From contig JADLDZ010000273.1 in assembly GCA_020846375.1 (NCBI GenBank), forward strand, positions 1-6,340: 6,340 nucleotides of DNA, in the 5' to 3' direction. The position numbers were made by a program, and so were the translations under genes. Source of the stretch: Nitrospirales bacterium (GTDB taxonomy: Bacteria > Nitrospirota > Thermodesulfovibrionia > Thermodesulfovibrionales > Dissulfurispiraceae). This document shows positions 5,987-6,340 of this stretch, in pieces; positions within the stretch are counted from its first letter, which is position 1; each line of letters begins with the position of its first letter. A model generated the notes under the pieces. That model did no database searches and had not been told where the DNA came from. It was given only the letters and a program-made list of their open reading frames with translations.

Positions 5987-6340
5987 ATTACGCGCACTAC
6001 GACGCACCCACTTATAAAGTACCTGCCGGTCGTCGCGGTCCTTTTCGCCTGGCAGGCGCTTTCCTCCGCGGGCGTCATCCCGGCGAACCGCCTGCCTTCC
6101 CCTTCCGCCATTCTGGTGGGGCTCCTTGATCTGATCACCTCCGGCCTCCCCCCGGGGCACACGCTGGCCGGACACTTCGGGGCGAGCATGAAGAGGGTGC
6201 TCTGCGGGGTCGTCGTCTCGCTGCTCATCGGCATCCCGATGGGTCTTCTCATGGGATTCTGGCGGAAGCTCGGCGACTTTCTGAATCCTTTCGTGGAACT
6301 CATACGCCCGGTCCCTCCGCTCGCCTGGGTGCCGCTCGCC
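5987..6340 (+). CDS. ABC transporter permease, SsuC/TauC-like (3' truncated by window)
   Basis: The first 118 or so residues of an inner-membrane ABC permease (BPD_transp_1 type), running off the right edge. Recognition rests on HPLIKYLPVVAVLFAWQAL (about 7-25; first membrane helix), NRLPSPSAILVGLLDL (34-49; the LPSPS motif typical of SsuC), a second hydrophobic helix around 71-91 (VLCGVVVSLLIGIPMGLLMG), and PFVELIRPVPPLAWVPLA (101-118), which is classic for this family. The EAA loop lies beyond the window. The start is uncertain: the frame is open from 5903 but contains no ATG, and no GTG or TTG between 5930 and the conserved region. ATT at 5987 has GGGGG at 5975-5979 seven bases ahead, so I chose it. 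The alternative GTG at 5930 would overlap the binding-protein gene by 44 bases, without a visible ribosome site. It should pair with the binding protein upstream and an ATPase further downstream. Confidence 0.85.
   Translation, partial: MTRTTTHPLIKYLPVVAVLFAWQALSSAGVIPANRLPSPSAILVGLLDLITSGLPPGHTLAGHFGASMKRVLCGVVVSLLIGIPMGLLMGFWRKLGDFLNPFVELIRPVPPLAWVPLA

Overview
The window comes from a GC-rich anaerobic bacterium. Every gene I accept lies on the + strand, packed tightly with strong Shine-Dalgarno sites. The gene content, a corrinoid methyl-transfer cassette with a ferredoxin-type reductive activator followed by an NMT1/SsuA-type ABC importer, fits acetogenic, sulfate-reducing or syntrophic anaerobes. 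A Desulfobacterota-like host is a guess from overall style, not a phylogenetic result.

Layout. Positions 41-1066 encode a zinc-dependent methyltransferase of the MtaA/CmuA (UroD-like) family. Its stop codon overlaps the start of a B12-binding corrinoid protein (1066-1752). Twelve bases later comes a short QueG-like double [4Fe-4S] protein (1765-2412). A 143-base gap (2413-2555) holds a region that can fold into a compact branched RNA. Then come a RACo-type activator (2556-4547; 2Fe-2S ferredoxin plus ASKHA/DUF4445 domains) and a small four-cysteine protein of unknown function (4576-4911). A rho-independent terminator (4945-4982) follows. Immediately after it begin a secreted ABC substrate-binding protein (5017-5973) and the N-terminal part of its permease, cut off by the window edge.

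How the genes work together (family knowledge plus inference). A methyl group taken from a substrate is carried on Co(III) of the corrinoid protein and passed by the UroD-like enzyme to or from an acceptor such as tetrahydrofolate or a thiol. When Co(I) is accidentally oxidised to Co(II), the RACo-like protein, using ATP and its 2Fe-2S cluster, reduces it again. The QueG-like protein is well placed to deliver electrons or to handle the corrinoid, and the four-cysteine protein may belong to the same repair process. The ABC importer may bring in the methylated substrate. No separate MttB- or MtaB-type substrate methyltransferase is visible, so the methyl donor cannot be named.

Most worth following up are the candidate RNA switch before the activator gene, the short QueG-like protein that seems to lack the QueG catalytic aspartate, the four-cysteine protein, and the permease without an ordinary start codon.
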